Positions 47,820 to 56,724 of a stretch of DNA of 64,000 bases are shown piece after piece. Origin of the DNA: JANXMY01 sp964251675 (GTDB lineage: Bacteria; Armatimonadota; Armatimonadia; Armatimonadales; Capsulimonadaceae); assembly GCA_964251675.1 (NCBI GenBank), contig CAXUKS010000007.1:62001-126000 (forward strand). Direction: 5' to 3'. Position 1 is the first letter of the stretch. Each line of letters starts with the position of its first letter. The notes under the pieces were generated by a model. It was not told the origin of the DNA and did not search any database. It saw only the letters and a program-made list of their open reading frames with translations. The position numbers were made by a program, and so were the translations under genes.

Positions 47820-48713
47820 ATGCGCTATAACACCCCGAATACGCCGATGGATCAACTGCGGGACTTTGTCCGGCGCGGCGGCGCTCCTGTCACGATGACG
47901 ATTCTGGCCGTCAACATTGTGACCTTTCTGGCGGCGTTCTTTTCGCCGTCGCTGATGGTCCCGTTTCTGGTCAACGAAGTGGCGTTCAGCGTTGCTAACG
48001 TTTTTCATGCGCCCTGGACGCTGGCAACGTACCCGCTGGTATCCATCCCGCCGTTCTCTTTTTGGATGATCCTGAACTGGCTGTTTCTGTGGCTCACGGG
48101 CAGCAGCCTGGAGCGGAGCTGGGGCAGTCAGCGATACGGAATCTTTTTTCTGGGTGTGACAGCCTTCTCGGCCCTGTCACTGCTGCTCGGCGGCCTTCTC
48201 CTGCACCTCGGCACACCGCCCTTGTCCGATGTGTTTCTGCCGCTGACCGGCCTGATTGTGGCATTTTGTATGCTGAACCCGGAACAGTTGGTGACAGTCT
48301 ACTTTTTCCCGGTCAAGGCCAAATATCTGGCGATTGGCGTGACAATTTGGACCTATTTGAATTACGGCAGCCTTCTTGGGCCGAAGCTTGGCCTGTTTGC
48401 ACTCGGCGGCATCCTGGCGGCGTACCTGTATGTGCGCTTTGCGCGGCCCTGGGACACCATCGGCTATTACAGCGCCCCCCGGCAGGCGTTCCGTGGCCCC
48501 GATTTAGGCGAGCCGCGCTCGGGCAGCCGGAGCGGCCCACGGCCTACGTTCCGCACGACACTGGATGGCTCCCCGCAAAAGCGCAAAACGTTTGATCTGC
48601 GGGGACGGCTGCGGGACTGGCAGGATCGGCGACGGCTGGAAAAGCTGTGGAAAAACTCGGGGCTGTCTGGCTCTGAGCCGGAATGGCGCGATGACGAAAA
48701 ACGCCGTCGATAA
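47820..48713 (+). CDS. Rhomboid-like membrane protein, probably without protease activity
   Basis: A 297-residue protein with about six hydrophobic segments (20-215) and a long basic cytoplasmic tail (about 220-297). The layout and the stretch LTGSSLERSWGSQRYGIFFLGVTA resemble rhomboid-superfamily proteins. The expected catalytic GxSG is replaced by PLTGLIVAF and no second-site His is obvious, so it looks like an inactive rhomboid or DUF1751-type protein. The ATG at 47820 was preferred over the TTG at 47781; GGAAAG lies upstream. It is inserted between comM and dprA, which are often neighbours. Confidence 0.68.
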   Translation: MRYNTPNTPMDQLRDFVRRGGAPVTMTILAVNIVTFLAAFFSPSLMVPFLVNEVAFSVANVFHAPWTLATYPLVSIPPFSFWMILNWLFLWLTGSSLERSWGSQRYGIFFLGVTAFSALSLLLGGLLLHLGTPPLSDVFLPLTGLIVAFCMLNPEQLVTVYFFPVKAKYLAIGVTIWTYLNYGSLLGPKLGLFALGGILAAYLYVRFARPWDTIGYYSAPRQAFRGPDLGEPRSGSRSGPRPTFRTTLDGSPQKRKTFDLRGRLRDWQDRRRLEKLWKNSGLSGSEPEWRDDEKRRR

Positions 48714-48756
48714 GTGTAAGAGCGACAAAATCTGTTCGCGGAGGAACGGAGCGAGG

Positions 48757-50364
48757 ATGAGTGTTTTGAAGAGTTATACGGCAGTAGCCCTGCTGATGCT
48801 GACGACAGGCGCGGCTCAGGCACAGACGCCCCCGGCAGCCCCCACCGCCCCGGCCCCTGTCGGCGAGTACCGGGCCAACCCCGGACACACAGGCGTTTCC
48901 AAAGAACCGCTGACCGCCCCGCTGACGCTGCTTTGGCGGCATACGGCCGCCGCCGCCAAGAACAACCCGGCCTCGGCGGTCTATGGCAAAGGGCTGGTGT
49001 ACTTTGTCTCCGGCGGCGTCGCCTATGCCCTAGACACAGTGGACGGCACGACTCGCTGGCAGTATCCTGCTGCTGGCAAGCCGCAGGCAAACTTTGGCGC
49101 GACCCCTGCCCTCGATGGCGCGGCGCTGTATCTGGCCGACGACACCGGGCAGGTGACCCGGCTGGACGCGGCGACTGGGAAAGCCGTCTGGGTCGCCAAG
49201 CTGGAAGGGGCCATTCGGTCTTCCCCGGCGGTCAGCGGCGGCGTTGTATATCTGGGCAGCGGCGCGAACCATTGCTATGCGCTGAGTGCCGACACCGGCA
49301 AAACGCTCTGGGATCAGCAGACCGCAGGCGCTGTCACCACCGCCCCGATTGTGATTGGCGGCATTGTGGTCTTTGCCGCCGCCGATGGAAATGTGTACGG
49401 CCTCGGAACCCGCGACGGGCGCAAAGTCTGGGCGCAGTCGTTTGACCCGGACCCCAGTACGCAGGCGATGGCCTATGACGGCCAGTATCTGTACGTGACG
49501 TCCGGGCCGGTGCTGGCCCGGCTGGACCCCAGCAATGGCAATCGGCGACCGACAGTGACCCTGCCGACTTTGCTGGCCGCGCCGCCGACGGTCAGTGCCG
49601 CCGGGCTGTATGCGATCACGCAGTCCAACGTGCTGTACGCGCTCGGGCCGACAGGGAGTGTGCGCTGGAAGGTAACTCTGGATTCGGCCTGCTCTGCACC
49701 GCCTCTGCTGGCAGGCGGCGTGCTTCTTATTCCCACGCAGGGCGGCGTGGTTTCAGGGTACGACGCCAGCTCCGGCAAGCTGGCCTGGCAGTATGCGGTG
49801 CAGGCAAGCGCCACCGACAGCCAGCCCAAAGCCCAGACGGCTCAGGTCAGTGCTGCGCCGGTGCTGGCCGATGGCACGCTGTATGTGGTTAGTGATGACG
49901 GCACGCTGAGCGCCTTCCGCACCAATGCCCCGGACAATATCGGGCCGCAGCTCCCGCAGCTTGTCCCGGCGGAAGGGCAGACGGTTCCCAGTACGGGTCT
50001 GACTTACGGAGCGCTTCTTGTGGACGAAGGCTCCGGCATCAATCCGACCACTTTGAGTATGAGTCTGGACGGCCAGACAGACACAAAGGCTCAGTATCAG
50101 GTCGGTCCCGGCTCCCTTTCCAACACCCCCACGATGGCTCTGAAAGAAGGAGACCACAAAATTTCCATCACCGCCACAGACTGGCGTGGCAACAAAACCA
50201 CGCAGGCGTGGAGCTTCCGCGTGCAGGACAACGGAGGCTTTGGGCGTGGTGGACGCGGTGGTCGAGGCGGCGGGGGCTTAAATCCCTTCAGCCCCGATTA
50301 TCCCGGACGCGGCGGACAGGACCCCAGCGCCCCGCCGCCCCCGCCCCCGATTACGCCGTTCTAA
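48757..50364 (+). CDS. Secreted PQQ-type beta-propeller repeat protein
   Basis: A 535-residue exported protein. The signal peptide (1-24, ending AQAQ) is followed by a beta propeller made of PQQ/BamB-like blades (about 35-400). Repeating YALDTVDGTTRWQYP, TRLDAATGKAVW, YALSADTGKTLWDQ and GYDASSGKLAWQYA show the tryptophan-docking pattern. An Ig-like domain (about 405-505) precedes a Gly/Arg-rich linker and a polyproline end. It has no residues for PQQ enzymes, so it is probably a scaffold or binding protein. The ATG at 48757 follows GAGGAACGGAGCGAGG. Confidence 0.85.
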   Translation: MSVLKSYTAVALLMLTTGAAQAQTPPAAPTAPAPVGEYRANPGHTGVSKEPLTAPLTLLWRHTAAAAKNNPASAVYGKGLVYFVSGGVAYALDTVDGTTRWQYPAAGKPQANFGATPALDGAALYLADDTGQVTRLDAATGKAVWVAKLEGAIRSSPAVSGGVVYLGSGANHCYALSADTGKTLWDQQTAGAVTTAPIVIGGIVVFAAADGNVYGLGTRDGRKVWAQSFDPDPSTQAMAYDGQYLYVTSGPVLARLDPSNGNRRPTVTLPTLLAAPPTVSAAGLYAITQSNVLYALGPTGSVRWKVTLDSACSAPPLLAGGVLLIPTQGGVVSGYDASSGKLAWQYAVQASATDSQPKAQTAQVSAAPVLADGTLYVVSDDGTLSAFRTNAPDNIGPQLPQLVPAEGQTVPSTGLTYGALLVDEGSGINPTTLSMSLDGQTDTKAQYQVGPGSLSNTPTMALKEGDHKISITATDWRGNKTTQAWSFRVQDNGGFGRGGRGGRGGGGLNPFSPDYPGRGGQDPSAPPPPPPITPF

Positions 50365-50391
50365 CGCAGACAGTTTGACCCACGGAAAGAA

Positions 50392-51546
50392 ATGCCAATG
50401 GCTATGGAAGGCCCCTGCCCCCCTGATACGCTCGTTTACACCCCCACAGACCACACCGAACTCTGGCTGCGCCTGAACTCGCTGGAACTCGCCCCGCACC
50501 GGCTCCATACCATGCTGGAAGCCTACAATGGCGATCTGGTGGCGCTCTTTGCCGACACGCTCACTGGCTGGCGTGAGCGCCTGCCGCTGCTCAACGACAA
50601 GCGCCGGGGGAAGATGGAAGCGGCCCGAACGCTTGACTTGCGAAAAGATTTAATGGCTCTGGACAAAAGCGGCGCGGCGCTTGTCACCGTCGCCGATGCC
50701 CATTACCCCGCCAATTTGCGCTCCCTGCCCGATGCCCCGCCCGTCCTTTTGGTGCGCGGCACGCTTGTCCCCGAAGACAAATTCAGCGTGGCAATCGTCG
50801 GCTCCCGCCGAGCAACCAACTACGGCCTGACCCTGGCCCGGCAATTTGGGCGCGAGCTGACGGCGCGGGGGTTCAGCGTCGTGTCCGGCGGGGCACTGGG
50901 GGTGGATACAGCGGCGCATCATGGGGCGCTGGAAGGCCGGGGGCGCACAGTGGCCTACCTGGGCTGCGGGGTGGATATTTGCTACCCGCCTGCCAACCGG
51001 GACCTGTTCCGCGAGATTGCTGCCGGGCGCGGGGCGGTCGTCTCCGAGTTCCCGATGGGGACTAAGCCGGAACCCTGGCGCTTTCCCGCCCGCAACCGGC
51101 TGATCTCAGGGGCAACACTGGGAACGCTTGTGATTGAAAGCCCCGCCGATAGCGGCTCCATGATTACAGCCCGCATGGCGGGAGAGCAAAACCGGGAAGT
51201 CTTTGCCATCCCTGGCCCGGTTGGAATGGGACACAATTCCGGCTGCCACAAGCTCATTCAGGAAGGCGCGAAGCTGGTGGAGACCGTCGACGACATCCTG
51301 TGCGAGCTGGGAATACTGACTCTGGATGCGCCCGAAGAGCGGCCCCGCGTGTCTGCCCCCACCCCGCCTTTGCCCCCGGAACAGCGGCGCGTGCTGGACT
51401 TGCTCACGCTCCAGCCTCGGCAGCTCGAAGGCATGATTGGCGAAAGCGGCCTGGCTGCCCCGCAGGTCATGGGGATCCTCACTTTGCTGGAAATGCGCGG
51501 CCTCGCCAAGCGGCTCCCCGGCAACACGTTCGTGCGCGTGCTGTGA
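50392..51546 (+). CDS. dprA: DNA-processing protein DprA
   Basis: Loads RecA on incoming single-stranded DNA during transformation. The 384 residues hold an N-terminal helical domain (about 20-80) and the Rossmann fold core (about 90-310). The core has VAIVGSRRATNYG, VVSGGALGVDTAAHHGAL, VAYLGCGVDICYPPANR, SEFPMGTKPEPWRFPARNR in parts, and GHNSGCHKLIQEGAKLV. A C-terminal winged-helix (DML1-like) domain (about 320-384) follows. The start is the ATG at 50392. Together with comM it suggests natural competence, although no uptake pilus genes are in the window. Confidence 0.95.
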   Translation: MPMAMEGPCPPDTLVYTPTDHTELWLRLNSLELAPHRLHTMLEAYNGDLVALFADTLTGWRERLPLLNDKRRGKMEAARTLDLRKDLMALDKSGAALVTVADAHYPANLRSLPDAPPVLLVRGTLVPEDKFSVAIVGSRRATNYGLTLARQFGRELTARGFSVVSGGALGVDTAAHHGALEGRGRTVAYLGCGVDICYPPANRDLFREIAAGRGAVVSEFPMGTKPEPWRFPARNRLISGATLGTLVIESPADSGSMITARMAGEQNREVFAIPGPVGMGHNSGCHKLIQEGAKLVETVDDILCELGILTLDAPEERPRVSAPTPPLPPEQRRVLDLLTLQPRQLEGMIGESGLAAPQVMGILTLLEMRGLAKRLPGNTFVRVL

Positions 51547-51550
51547 CACA

Positions 51551-51580
51551 AAAAGCCCCCGCCAGTCGGCGGGGGCTTTT
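51551..51580. terminator. Bidirectional terminator after dprA
   Basis: Perfect 13-bp arms (51551-51563 and 51568-51580) start with AAAAGCCCCC and enclose a four-base loop, with AAAA/TTTT at the ends. It serves both dprA and the convergent PEP-CTERM gene. Confidence 0.92.
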
Positions 51581-51589
51581 GGAGCAATC

Positions 51590-52435
51590 TTACTTTTGCG
51601 CCATCCGTCTGCGGCGCAGGGCCAGCACGCCCAGTCCTGTCAGCAACGCGCCCAGAGAAACCACAGTGGACGTCTCCGGGACTGCGGGAATCACGGGGAT
51701 AACAGGAATAATCGGCCCGTCATTGGTTCCGCCACCGCCTCGGCTGCCTAGAACGCTCGCAAGAACGGGGATGCCAGCAAGATAGCCCAGTGGAAAACCG
51801 CCGCCGCGAGTCGGCAAGGTCTGAAAAATGTCCGCGACCTGAACAACCGGCGGCACAGTCAAGGCATCCGTGGTAAATGCAAACTGCGGGGTAATTGCAC
51901 CGGCCAGCAATGGGGCAGTGGGCGCCGGGGATGCTAATGTCGAAGGCACAGCGGCAAGCTTGGGATTGGTATACAGCGTTTTGGTGTCGCTGACTTTAGT
52001 TGGCGGGGGCAGGGCACTGACCATCGGATTGCCGCAGGCCAGCTTCAGAATAGGCTGCCCGGTGGCGCGGGACGCGAAGATCGGGGTTCCAGCCGGCAAA
52101 CGCTCCTGCATCCAGTATTCGGAGCCATCAGCGCGGACGCAGGCCACCCGATACGTTCCAGCAGTCTTCAGCCGGGTCAAAACCAGGTTTTGGTCGACAT
52201 ACGTTTTCATCTGCTCGGGCGTGACATGAAAGTGACGTGCCAGACGCGCCCGCACGGCAGGGTCCAGGGTGACTTCCTGGGAAAGCTCACGCACCGTAGC
52301 TGCATGATAATTGATAAACGAGTCCGGTGGCACAGCCGCATGGGGAGCTGCCGCAGCCGGAGCCACCAGATATGGAGCGGCGGCCAGACCAAACAAAAAA
52401 AACGCAGCGAAGATTCGTGGCATAATGTATCTCAC
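51590..52435 (-). CDS. Exported protein with PEP-CTERM-like sorting signal
   Basis: A 281-residue protein: signal peptide (to about residue 29), a mature region of unknown fold with HFHVTPEQMKTYVDQNLVL and four spaced cysteines or so, a Pro/Ala-rich stretch, a Gly-rich linker, and a C-terminal tripartite signal. The signal consists of AVPETSTV, a hydrophobic helix (SLGALLTGLGVLAL) and RRRR. This is the PEP-CTERM/exosortase pattern, with VPET as the motif. The start is GTG at 52435; an ATG at 52423 is equally possible. It implies an exosortase gene elsewhere in the genome. Confidence 0.8.
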   Translation of the reverse strand: MRYIMPRIFAAFFLFGLAAAPYLVAPAAAAPHAAVPPDSFINYHAATVRELSQEVTLDPAVRARLARHFHVTPEQMKTYVDQNLVLTRLKTAGTYRVACVRADGSEYWMQERLPAGTPIFASRATGQPILKLACGNPMVSALPPPTKVSDTKTLYTNPKLAAVPSTLASPAPTAPLLAGAITPQFAFTTDALTVPPVVQVADIFQTLPTRGGGFPLGYLAGIPVLASVLGSRGGGGTNDGPIIPVIPVIPAVPETSTVVSLGALLTGLGVLALRRRRMAQK

Positions 52436-52636
52436 ATCCCGTGTTGGCAGTCAAAATCTAAGGCTGACACAATGATACCACAACCGGTGGAATTTAAATG
52501 TGGCTTAGCACTCAGACTTTGTGAAAATTAAAATGTTCCCGGTAATTTTTATGTCTGATAAATATCCCTGCAAATTCTATGCCAAAGTTCAGACACTGAC
52601 ACAAATACGCCACCGGTAACAAAAACCTCTTATTGA

Positions 52637-52645
52637 GTGTTATAA
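52637..52645 (+). promoter_or_regulatory. Extended -10 promoter of topA
   Basis: TGTTATAAT combines the extended-10 TG with a perfect TATAAT (52640-52645); no good -35 is present. The leader to the ATG at 52699 is about 47 bases. The rest of the gap 52436-52636 is AT-rich, with nothing I can name. Confidence 0.65.
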
Positions 52646-52698
52646 TAAAGGTGAGCACCGGCAAATACACGCCGGGAAACGGCGGGAAGTAATAATTT

Positions 52699-55002
52699 AT
52701 GTCAAAAAAGCTGATTATCGTTGAGTCGCCCGCCAAAACAAAAACCTTGAAAGGGTTTCTGGGCAGCGACTACCAAGTGGAAGCAAGCATGGGCCATGTC
52801 CGGGACCTGCCCGAAAAGAAATTGTCCATTGACATTGAAAATGACTTTGCGCCCACCTACGTCATCATCCCGGAACGCAAGGATGTCGTGGCAAAGCTGA
52901 TAGCAGCGGCCAAAAATGCCAGCGAAGTGTTCCTCGCCTCCGACCCGGACCGTGAGGGCGAAGCGATCTCGTGGCACTTGCAGGAGGCACTGGGCCTCAA
53001 AAACGCCCGGCGCATTCAGTTCAATGAAATCACCAAGCCCGCCGTGCAGGCCGCGCTTCTGAACTCACGCGAGATTGACATGGACCGCGTCAACGCCCAG
53101 CAGGCGCGGCGCGAGTTGGACCGGATTGTCGGCTATAAGATCAGCCCCATACTTGCCAAGAAAGTCCGGCCCCGCCTGTCCGCAGGCCGCGTGCAGTCCG
53201 TGGCCGTCCGGCTGATTGCCGACCGCGAGCGCGAGATATTGGCCTTCAAACCGGTGGAGTATTGGTCCATCACGGCCAGCCTCACGCCGGACACCGCCAA
53301 ACACAAATTTGACGCCGCCCTGATACTGGGCCTAGATGGCAAAAAGCTGACCATTCCCAATCAGGACATCGCCGACGGCATTCTGAAAGATTTGGACGGC
53401 GCGGAATACAAGGTGCGGACCGTCAAGCGCAGCGAGAAGCGCCGCAACGCCGCCCCGCCCTTTATCACCAGCACCCTGCAGCAGGAAGCGTCCCGCAAGC
53501 TCGGTTTCAATGCCAAGCGCACCATGCAGGTGGCCCAGAAGCTCTATGAAGGCGTGGACGTGCCCGGCGAAGGCCATGTGGGTTTGATTACCTATATGCG
53601 TACCGACTCGACGCGCATTGCCGACGAGGCACAGGCCGCCGCCCGGCAGCTCATCGTGGAGACCTACGGCCCTAAATACGCGCCCGGCACGGCCAAGCAG
53701 TTCAAAAAGGCCGGTGCGGCGCAGGACGCGCATGAAGCCATCCGGCCCACCGATGTCCGCCGCCTGCCCGAGCGCGTTTTGCAGCTTCTCAGCAGCGAGC
53801 AGGCGCGGCTGTACAAGCTCATCTGGCAGCGGTTTGTCGCCTCGCAGATGTCCCCGGCGGTCTTTGACGTGGTCACCGTGGACATCGGCGCAGCAGGCTA
53901 TACGTTCCGTGCCACCGGGTCCACCGTCAAGTTCGACGGCTTCCTGCGCGTCTACTCCGAGGGCAAAGACGATGCCAAAGTGGAAGACGAGGAAAAGCAG
54001 CCCCTGCCACCCTTGACTGACGCGCAAATCTTAAAGCTGCTGGCGCTCACCCCGAAGCAGCACTTCACCGAACCGCCGCCGCGCTTCACCGAGGCCACGC
54101 TGGTCAAAGCTCTGGAAGAAAAAGGCATCGGGCGGCCCAGCACCTATGCATCGATCATTGCCACCATTCAGGACCGGCAGTATGTGGAGCTGGCTGAAAA
54201 GAAGTTCAAGCCCACCGAGCTTGGCCTCACGGTCAACGACCTGCTGGTGAAGCACTTCCCCGGCGTTTTGGACGTGACATTCACCGCTGGCATGGAAGCC
54301 CAATTAGACGCCGTGGCCGAAGGGAAGGAAGACTGGGTGCAGATGATGCGCCGCTGGTACGACCCGTTTGCCCTAGATGTTAAAAAAGCGGGCACGGACA
54401 TGGAAAGCGTTAAAAAGCCGCCCCGTGATGCCGGAGTGGAATGCCCCACCTGCGGCAAGCCGATGGTTGTTCGTGAAAGCCGCTACGGCGAGTTTGTGTC
54501 CTGTTCGGACTACCCCAAGTGCAAGACCATCGTGCGCCCGGAGCCAACCGAGTCTCAGGGCGACTGCCCTAAATGCGGCAAGCCGATGCTGGAACGGGCG
54601 GGCCGCTTCGGCAAGTTTATTGCCTGCACGGACTACCCGGAATGCAAGACCACCAAGCAGCCCGCCGCGCAGCGCGTCGATGTCCCCTGCCCCAAGTGCG
54701 GCGGCGAGATCGTGCAGAAGCGCAGCAAAAAAGGCGCGGTCTTCTTCGGCTGCAACAACTATCCCAAGTGTGACTTCGTCGCCTGGGGCAAGCCCGTAGG
54801 CCGTAACTGCCCCAAGTGTGAATCCGTCCTGGTCGAAAACACCTTCCGGGGCGGGCGCGTCTCCGGCATCAAGTGCCACAACAGCGAGTGCGACTACAAA
54901 GAAGCCGCGCCGCCGAAGAAGCAGGAAGCCGACGGCGATGACCTCGGCGAGCGCACCGATGCCGACGCTCCGCCCGCCGAGCGGGAGCTGGCAGCAGTTT
55001 AA
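52699..55002 (+). CDS. topA: DNA topoisomerase I
   Basis: Type IA topoisomerase that relaxes negative supercoils. At 767 residues it is complete. The Toprim domain has LIIVESPAKTKTL, SMGHVRDLP and SDPDREGEAISWHL. The catalytic Tyr lies in GLITYMRTDSTRI (about 302), followed by QDAHEAIRPT. Four C4 zinc ribbons (about 575-745) read CPTCG/CSDYPKC, CPKCG/CTDYPEC, CPKCG/CNNYPKC and CPKCE/CHNSEC, one more than in E. coli. The start is the ATG at 52699. It is followed by an ASCH gene and trmFO in one likely operon. Confidence 0.97.
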   Translation: MSKKLIIVESPAKTKTLKGFLGSDYQVEASMGHVRDLPEKKLSIDIENDFAPTYVIIPERKDVVAKLIAAAKNASEVFLASDPDREGEAISWHLQEALGLKNARRIQFNEITKPAVQAALLNSREIDMDRVNAQQARRELDRIVGYKISPILAKKVRPRLSAGRVQSVAVRLIADREREILAFKPVEYWSITASLTPDTAKHKFDAALILGLDGKKLTIPNQDIADGILKDLDGAEYKVRTVKRSEKRRNAAPPFITSTLQQEASRKLGFNAKRTMQVAQKLYEGVDVPGEGHVGLITYMRTDSTRIADEAQAAARQLIVETYGPKYAPGTAKQFKKAGAAQDAHEAIRPTDVRRLPERVLQLLSSEQARLYKLIWQRFVASQMSPAVFDVVTVDIGAAGYTFRATGSTVKFDGFLRVYSEGKDDAKVEDEEKQPLPPLTDAQILKLLALTPKQHFTEPPPRFTEATLVKALEEKGIGRPSTYASIIATIQDRQYVELAEKKFKPTELGLTVNDLLVKHFPGVLDVTFTAGMEAQLDAVAEGKEDWVQMMRRWYDPFALDVKKAGTDMESVKKPPRDAGVECPTCGKPMVVRESRYGEFVSCSDYPKCKTIVRPEPTESQGDCPKCGKPMLERAGRFGKFIACTDYPECKTTKQPAAQRVDVPCPKCGGEIVQKRSKKGAVFFGCNNYPKCDFVAWGKPVGRNCPKCESVLVENTFRGGRVSGIKCHNSECDYKEAAPPKKQEADGDDLGERTDADAPPAERELAAV

Positions 55003-55046
55003 ATTAAACAGATTAGATTGGGCAGAGAAAGAACAACAACACGGTT

Positions 55047-55403
55047 ATGTTAGCGCTGAACTTTTATTCGGAACTCTACGGCGACGCCCTGAAAAAAGGC
55101 CGTAAGTCGGCCACCATTCGCCTCGGTGACAAAAGCGACAAGTACCAGAACGGGCAAATTGTCTGGGTGACAGTCGGACAGCGGTTCGCCCGGCGCAAAA
55201 AGATGTTCTGCGCCATTCTGGACGCTGTCGAAGTTAAGCCCTGCGGCGAGCTGTCCCCCCGCGACGTGCAGCGAGAAAACCCGGAGCTTCGCACCAAAGA
55301 GGAAGTTATCACCCTACTGGGGCGCATCTATGGCCGCGAAGTCACCGCCGAAGACATCTGCACCGTGGTTTATTTCTCGCCCGTTGACGAATACGATTTA
55401 TAA
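55047..55403 (+). CDS. ASCH-domain-like protein
   Basis: A 118-residue soluble protein that fits the ASCH (PUA-like) fold, thought to bind RNA or nucleotides. It has LNFYSELYGDALKKGRKSATIRLGDKSD, then GQIVWVTVGQRFARRKKMFCAILDAVEVK, and a helical end. The Lys/Arg-rich GRKSATIRLGDK matches the family's KxxTxR-like binding segment. The ATG at 55047 lies 44 bp after topA. It ends four bases before trmFO, so it is probably co-translated with RNA-modification functions. Confidence 0.8.
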   Translation: MLALNFYSELYGDALKKGRKSATIRLGDKSDKYQNGQIVWVTVGQRFARRKKMFCAILDAVEVKPCGELSPRDVQRENPELRTKEEVITLLGRIYGREVTAEDICTVVYFSPVDEYDL

Positions 55404-55406
55404 CTT

Positions 55407-56717
55407 ATGACAGAAGAAATTACCATTATCGGCGGCGGGCTGGCGGGCAGTGAAGCCGCCTGGCAGGCCGCCAACGCAGGCGCGAAAGTGCGCCTGTGGG
55501 AGATGCGCGGGGTCAAGCCCACGCCGGTCCATGTCGGGGATAAGCTGGCCGAGCTGGTCTGCTCTAATTCGCTCAAGTCCAATTTGCTGACCAACGGGGC
55601 GGGGCTGCTCAAAGAAGAAATGCGGCGGCTCGACTCGCTGATTGTCGCCGCTGGGGACGCCGCCTGCGTCCCTGCCGGGGAGGCCCTGGCCGTGGACCGG
55701 GATTTGTTCGCTGCCGCCATCACCCACAAGCTCGAGTCGCACCCCAATGTCACCATTGAGCGCGGCGAGATTGAGCACATCGACGAAAGCCGGGTGCATA
55801 TTATCGCCACCGGGCCATTAACGTCTGACGCGCTGGCAGCCGATGTCGGGCGGCTCACCGGACAGTCGCAGCTCTTTTTCTATGATGCCGTCGCGCCGAC
55901 GATTGACGCTTCCACGATCAATCTGAACATCGCCTTCAAAGCCTCGCGCTACGACAAAGGCGACCCGGCATATCTGAACTGCCCGTTTTCCAAAGACGAG
56001 TATCAGGCGTTTCACGCCGCCCTGCTGGCTGCTGAGATGGCCCCACTGGGTGACCATGAGGCCAAAGTGCCCTACTTTGAAGGCTGTCTGCCGATTGAAG
56101 TCCTGGCGGCACGCGGCCCCAAAACGCTGTCGTTCGGCCCGATGAAGCCGGTCGGTCTGACCGACCCGCGTACCGGGCACCGCCCCTGGGCCTGCTTGCA
56201 GCTTCGGCAAGAGAATCGGGCGGCGACGCTGTATTCCATGGTGGGCTTTCAAACCCGCATGAAATGGGGCGAACAGAAGCGCGTTTTCCGCATGATCCCC
56301 GGCCTGGAAGAAGCCGAGTTCGTCCGCTATGGCGTCATTCACCGAAACACGTATATACAGTCCCCGCAGGTTCTGAACGACACGCTTCAAATGCGCTCTT
56401 ATCCAAACGTCTTCTTTGCGGGCCAGATCACCGGCGTGGAAGGCTACGTCGAGTCGGCGGCTTCGGGCATCCTCGCAGGCCGCAACGCCGCCCGGCATTT
56501 GCTGGGACTGCCGCTGATTACCCTGCCCGAAACGACCATGCTGGGGGCTTTGTCGGCGTATGTGGCCCATTACGACGGCAAGGACTTTCAGCCCATGAAC
56601 GCCAACTGGGGCATCGTGCCGCCCCTGCCGGACCGCATCCGCGACAAGAAAGAAAAGAACACCCTGCTGGCCGAGCGCGGCCTGGCCGCGCTGGACGCAA
56701 TATTGCCGACGCTGTGA
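55407..56717 (+). CDS. trmFO: Folate- and FAD-dependent tRNA (uracil54-C5)-methyltransferase TrmFO
   Basis: Makes ribothymidine-54 in tRNA using methylene-THF and FADH2, in place of SAM-dependent TrmA. At 436 residues it is full length. The FAD motif is ITIIGGGLAGSEAAWQAA; ELVCSNSLKSN holds a conserved Cys (about 53), and KASRYDKG, FEGCLPIEVLAARG (Cys about 227), FGPMKPVGL and GQITGVEGYVESAASG are family-specific. The start is the ATG at 55407. It lies between topA and xerC as in Firmicutes. Confidence 0.97.
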   Translation: MTEEITIIGGGLAGSEAAWQAANAGAKVRLWEMRGVKPTPVHVGDKLAELVCSNSLKSNLLTNGAGLLKEEMRRLDSLIVAAGDAACVPAGEALAVDRDLFAAAITHKLESHPNVTIERGEIEHIDESRVHIIATGPLTSDALAADVGRLTGQSQLFFYDAVAPTIDASTINLNIAFKASRYDKGDPAYLNCPFSKDEYQAFHAALLAAEMAPLGDHEAKVPYFEGCLPIEVLAARGPKTLSFGPMKPVGLTDPRTGHRPWACLQLRQENRAATLYSMVGFQTRMKWGEQKRVFRMIPGLEEAEFVRYGVIHRNTYIQSPQVLNDTLQMRSYPNVFFAGQITGVEGYVESAASGILAGRNAARHLLGLPLITLPETTMLGALSAYVAHYDGKDFQPMNANWGIVPPLPDRIRDKKEKNTLLAERGLAALDAILPTL

Positions 56718-56724
56718 GGCCGCT

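Noticed and set aside
54420..54930. Cysteine-rich repeats in topA as possible independent gene or repeat element
   Set aside because: They are the four C-terminal zinc ribbons of topoisomerase I, in frame with the catalytic domain.
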